Shown: piece after piece, positions 5,849-7,703 of the stretch
Layout: each line of letters begins with the position of its first letter
How positions within the stretch are numbered: position 1 is the stretch's first letter
Assembly: GCA_017648525.1 (NCBI GenBank)
Contig: JAGCIP010000202.1
Coordinates: 1-7,703 of the forward strand
Direction of reading: 5' to 3'
Length of the DNA stretch: 7,703 nucleotides
Source of the DNA: Clostridia bacterium
GTDB lineage: Bacteria > Bacillota > Clostridia > Christensenellales > Borkfalkiaceae
Notes under the pieces: model-generated
Told to the model about the DNA's origin: nothing
The model's database searches: none
What the model saw: only the letters and a program-made list of their open reading frames with translations
Program-made: the position numbers and the translations under genes

Positions 5849-7165
5849 ATGACCGAAAATAAGCGAATAGGCGTTATATCGTTAGGTTGCGATAAAAATC
5901 GTGTTGATACCGAGAAGATGCTTGCTATATTAAAAGATAGACATCTTCTCGTAAACGATATCGAAACGGCTCAAATTATAATAATAAACACTTGCGCCTT
6001 TTTGCGTAGTTCAAGAGAAGAAGCGATAGGCGAAATTTTATCTGCGGGCGAATATAAAAAGCAAGGCTTGGCGGAAAAAATAATCGTTACGGGGTGTTTG
6101 CCCCAAAAATTCGTTAAGGAAATCTTTGACGAACTCCCAGAAGTAGACGCTTTTATGGGCGTTTCCGATTACGATAAAATTTTGCAAGTTATAGATGGAA
6201 TTTATGAAAATCAAAGACTAAACGCCGTTGGCATACCGTCTACTGAATGCACTACGAAAAGGGTTCTTACCACAAAAAATTACGCTTATCTAAAAATTGC
6301 GGACGGTTGTTCAAATCATTGCACTTACTGTTTAATACCTTACATACGTGGTAAATACCGTTCGGTTGAAAAAGAGATGCTCGTAGAAGAAGCCAAGGGG
6401 CTCGGCAACATTGCAGAATTGATTTTAGTTGCGCAAGACCTTACTAGATACGGGTGCGACTTAAAACCGCAAAGTAGTTTGGTTGAACTTATAAAAATCC
6501 TTTCCGCTCTCGACAATATCGGCAGTATTAGGCTTTTATATTGCTACCCTGAAAATATTACCGACGAGTTGATAGAAGAATTAAAAACAAACCCCAAACT
6601 TATCAAATATTTAGATATTCCCTTGCAACACGCAGACGACGGAGTTCTTAAACTTATGAACAGAAAGGGCACGGGGCAAGGCTATCTCAACTTGATAAAT
6701 AAACTAAAAGAACAGGTTGACGGCATAGCAATTCGTTCTACGTTTATTACAGGCTTTCCCAAAGAGAGCGAAAGTGCTTTCCAAAACCTAATTGAGTTTA
6801 TAAAGAGTGCGGAGTTATTCAACTGCGGGTTTTTCAAATATAGCAGGGAAGAAGGAACGCCTGCTTATAAACTTGACGGACAAATTGATGCGAAAACGGC
6901 TAACGCTAGACTAAAAAAACTTTATTCGGTGCAGAAAAAGGTGGTTAAAAACAACCTTAAAAAACTAATAGGCAAAACCGTTAAAGTTATTGCCGAAGGG
7001 TTTGACGAAGATAGGTTGGTTTATTACGGGCGTGCTTATTTTAACGCTCCTGATATAGACGGAAAGGTTTATTTCTTTTCTGGCGAAGAAGTCGTTTACG
7101 GCGAATATTACGATATAGAAATCGGCGAAGTTGCCGATTACGATTTATATGGAGAAAGAGTATGA
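5849..7165 (+). CDS. rimO: ribosomal protein S12 methylthiotransferase RimO
   Basis: This radical-SAM enzyme adds a methylthio group to the conserved aspartate of ribosomal protein S12 near the decoding centre. It has 438 residues, the usual length. The N-terminal MTTase domain holds the second cluster's ligands C14 (SLGCDKNRVDTE), C49 (NTCAF) and C83 (TGCLP). The radical-SAM core has the C154-x3-C158-x2-C161 motif in DGCSNHCTYCLIPYIRGKYR, and later IPLQHADDGVLKLMNR (257-272). The C-terminal ~70 residues form a TRAM domain. The SLGC.KN.VD opening and YSREEGTPAY (331-340) separate RimO from the tRNA enzymes MiaB and MtaB. An AAGGA site (5838-5842) lies six bases before the ATG, and the gap to ftsK is 13 bp. 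The stop overlaps the pgsA start. No key residue is missing. Confidence 0.96.
   Translation: MTENKRIGVISLGCDKNRVDTEKMLAILKDRHLLVNDIETAQIIIINTCAFLRSSREEAIGEILSAGEYKKQGLAEKIIVTGCLPQKFVKEIFDELPEVDAFMGVSDYDKILQVIDGIYENQRLNAVGIPSTECTTKRVLTTKNYAYLKIADGCSNHCTYCLIPYIRGKYRSVEKEMLVEEAKGLGNIAELILVAQDLTRYGCDLKPQSSLVELIKILSALDNIGSIRLLYCYPENITDELIEELKTNPKLIKYLDIPLQHADDGVLKLMNRKGTGQGYLNLINKLKEQVDGIAIRSTFITGFPKESESAFQNLIEFIKSAELFNCGFFKYSREEGTPAYKLDGQIDAKTANARLKKLYSVQKKVVKNNLKKLIGKTVKVIAEGFDEDRLVYYGRAYFNAPDIDGKVYFFSGEEVVYGEYYDIEIGEVADYDLYGERV
5911..5951 (+). repeat. 10-bp perfect inverted repeat inside the 5' end of rimO
   Basis: CGAGAAGATG (5911-5920) is exactly repeated in inverted form as CATCTTCTCG (5942-5951), with a 21-base loop. 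It begins 62 bases into the rimO coding sequence. RNA from it could form a hairpin that slows ribosomes or marks a processing site between ftsK and rimO, but one repeat of this size can arise by chance in a window this long. Confidence 0.4.
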
Positions 7166-7703
7166 ATTTACCAACAAAATTAACTGTTTTAAGAATTTTA
7201 ATGATACCCGTATTCGTTGCGTTGTTTTACGTTAGCGCAATACCTTATCATTTCACTATCTCTGCGGTAATATTTGCGCTTGCCGCATTTACCGATTTTT
7301 TAGACGGATACATTGCAAGAAAATACAATTTAGTTACCGATTTGGGCAAGTTTTTAGACCCGATTGCTGATAAGGTTTTGGTGTCTTCTGCCTTAATTAT
7401 AATGCTCGTTCCGGTTGGCGGGGCACTTTTACTCCCCAACTATGCGGGTATTGCCGTTGCAATAATTCTTGCACGTGAGTTGGTTGTTAGTGGTTTCCGT
7501 ATGGTTGCATCTTCTAAAGGCATGGTAATTGCAGCAGACCTTTCGGGCAAGATTAAAACTTTCGTCACCGATATAGCAATTGTAGTGATTTTGGTTAGCG
7601 GAGATTTTGCGCTTAACGGTTATCTAAATCTTGCGGGATTAATATTACTTGGAATTGCAACGGTTTTAACCATTATTTCGGGTACGGAGTGTATAGTAAA
7701 AAA
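7162..7703 (+). CDS. pgsA: CDP-diacylglycerol--glycerol-3-phosphate 3-phosphatidyltransferase, 3' end cut by window
   Basis: This integral membrane enzyme joins CDP-diacylglycerol and glycerol 3-phosphate to make phosphatidylglycerol phosphate, the first committed step to phosphatidylglycerol and cardiolipin. The frame starts at ATG 7162 and stays open to the window end (180 codons; the family is about 180-200), so only the last few residues are missing. The N-terminus MNLPTKLTVLRILMIPVFV is typical. The CDP-alcohol phosphotransferase motif DGx2ARx8Gx3Dx3D is complete: D48, G49, A52, R53, G62, D66 and D70, with the aspartates expected to bind metal and act in catalysis. LARELVVSGFR (103-113) is the PgsA-like second signature. 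Several hydrophobic helices follow. A GGAG site (7151-7154) lies seven bases upstream, and the start overlaps the rimO stop as ATGA, implying coupled translation. Phosphatidylglycerol synthase is preferred over other family members by these motifs and the rimO-pgsA linkage. Confidence 0.94.
   Translation, partial: MNLPTKLTVLRILMIPVFVALFYVSAIPYHFTISAVIFALAAFTDFLDGYIARKYNLVTDLGKFLDPIADKVLVSSALIIMLVPVGGALLLPNYAGIAVAIILARELVVSGFRMVASSKGMVIAADLSGKIKTFVTDIAIVVILVSGDFALNGYLNLAGLILLGIATVLTIISGTECIVK

Noticed and set aside
1..7703. CRISPR arrays, insertion sequences, tRNA or rRNA genes, phage or defence genes
   Set aside because: No regularly spaced repeats, terminal inverted repeats, transposase or RNA-gene features were seen; coding is nearly continuous with core genes.

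Overview
The window is an ordinary, densely packed chromosomal stretch of an AT-rich bacterium. All genes lie on the + strand. The gene set and order (end of rpoD, trmK, a Nif3-family gene, a coiled-coil zinc-ribbon gene; then ftsK/spoIIIE, rimO, pgsA) point to a low-GC Gram-positive, most likely a Clostridia-like Bacillota. The rpoD-trmK-nif3 and ftsK-rimO-pgsA linkages are both familiar from that phylum. I cannot name a genus. No mobile element, CRISPR array, tRNA, rRNA or sign of recent transfer was seen.

Region 1 (1-2577) is the tail of an operon. It holds the last ~147 codons of the housekeeping sigma factor, then the tRNA A22 methyltransferase TrmK (1-nt gap), a Nif3-family dinuclear-metal protein (8-bp overlap), and a two-part protein with a long coiled coil and a C-terminal four-cysteine zinc ribbon. 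The last gene has a clear Shine-Dalgarno that fixes its start at 1879.

Region 2 (2578-2790) is the only intergenic gap, 213 bp. It carries an 18-bp hairpin whose three wobble pairs form only in + strand RNA, and which probably ends operon 1. An A/T-only stretch follows. Then comes a well-formed sigma-A promoter (TTGTAA, 17 bp, extended -10 TGGTATAAT), an 11-bp palindrome just after the expected transcription start, and a GAGGTG ribosome-binding site ahead of a TTG start.

Region 3 (2791-7703) is a second operon: a large FtsK/SpoIIIE DNA translocase with an unusually long acidic linker, the ribosomal protein S12 methylthiotransferase RimO, and the start of PgsA, which overlaps rimO by ATGA and runs off the window.

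Together the genes serve core functions: promoter recognition, tRNA and ribosomal protein modification, chromosome segregation at division, and anionic phospholipid synthesis. I found no convincing new system. The best second looks are the duplicated DIPFIE motif in the FtsK linker, the palindrome at the ftsK transcription start, and the intergenic hairpin.
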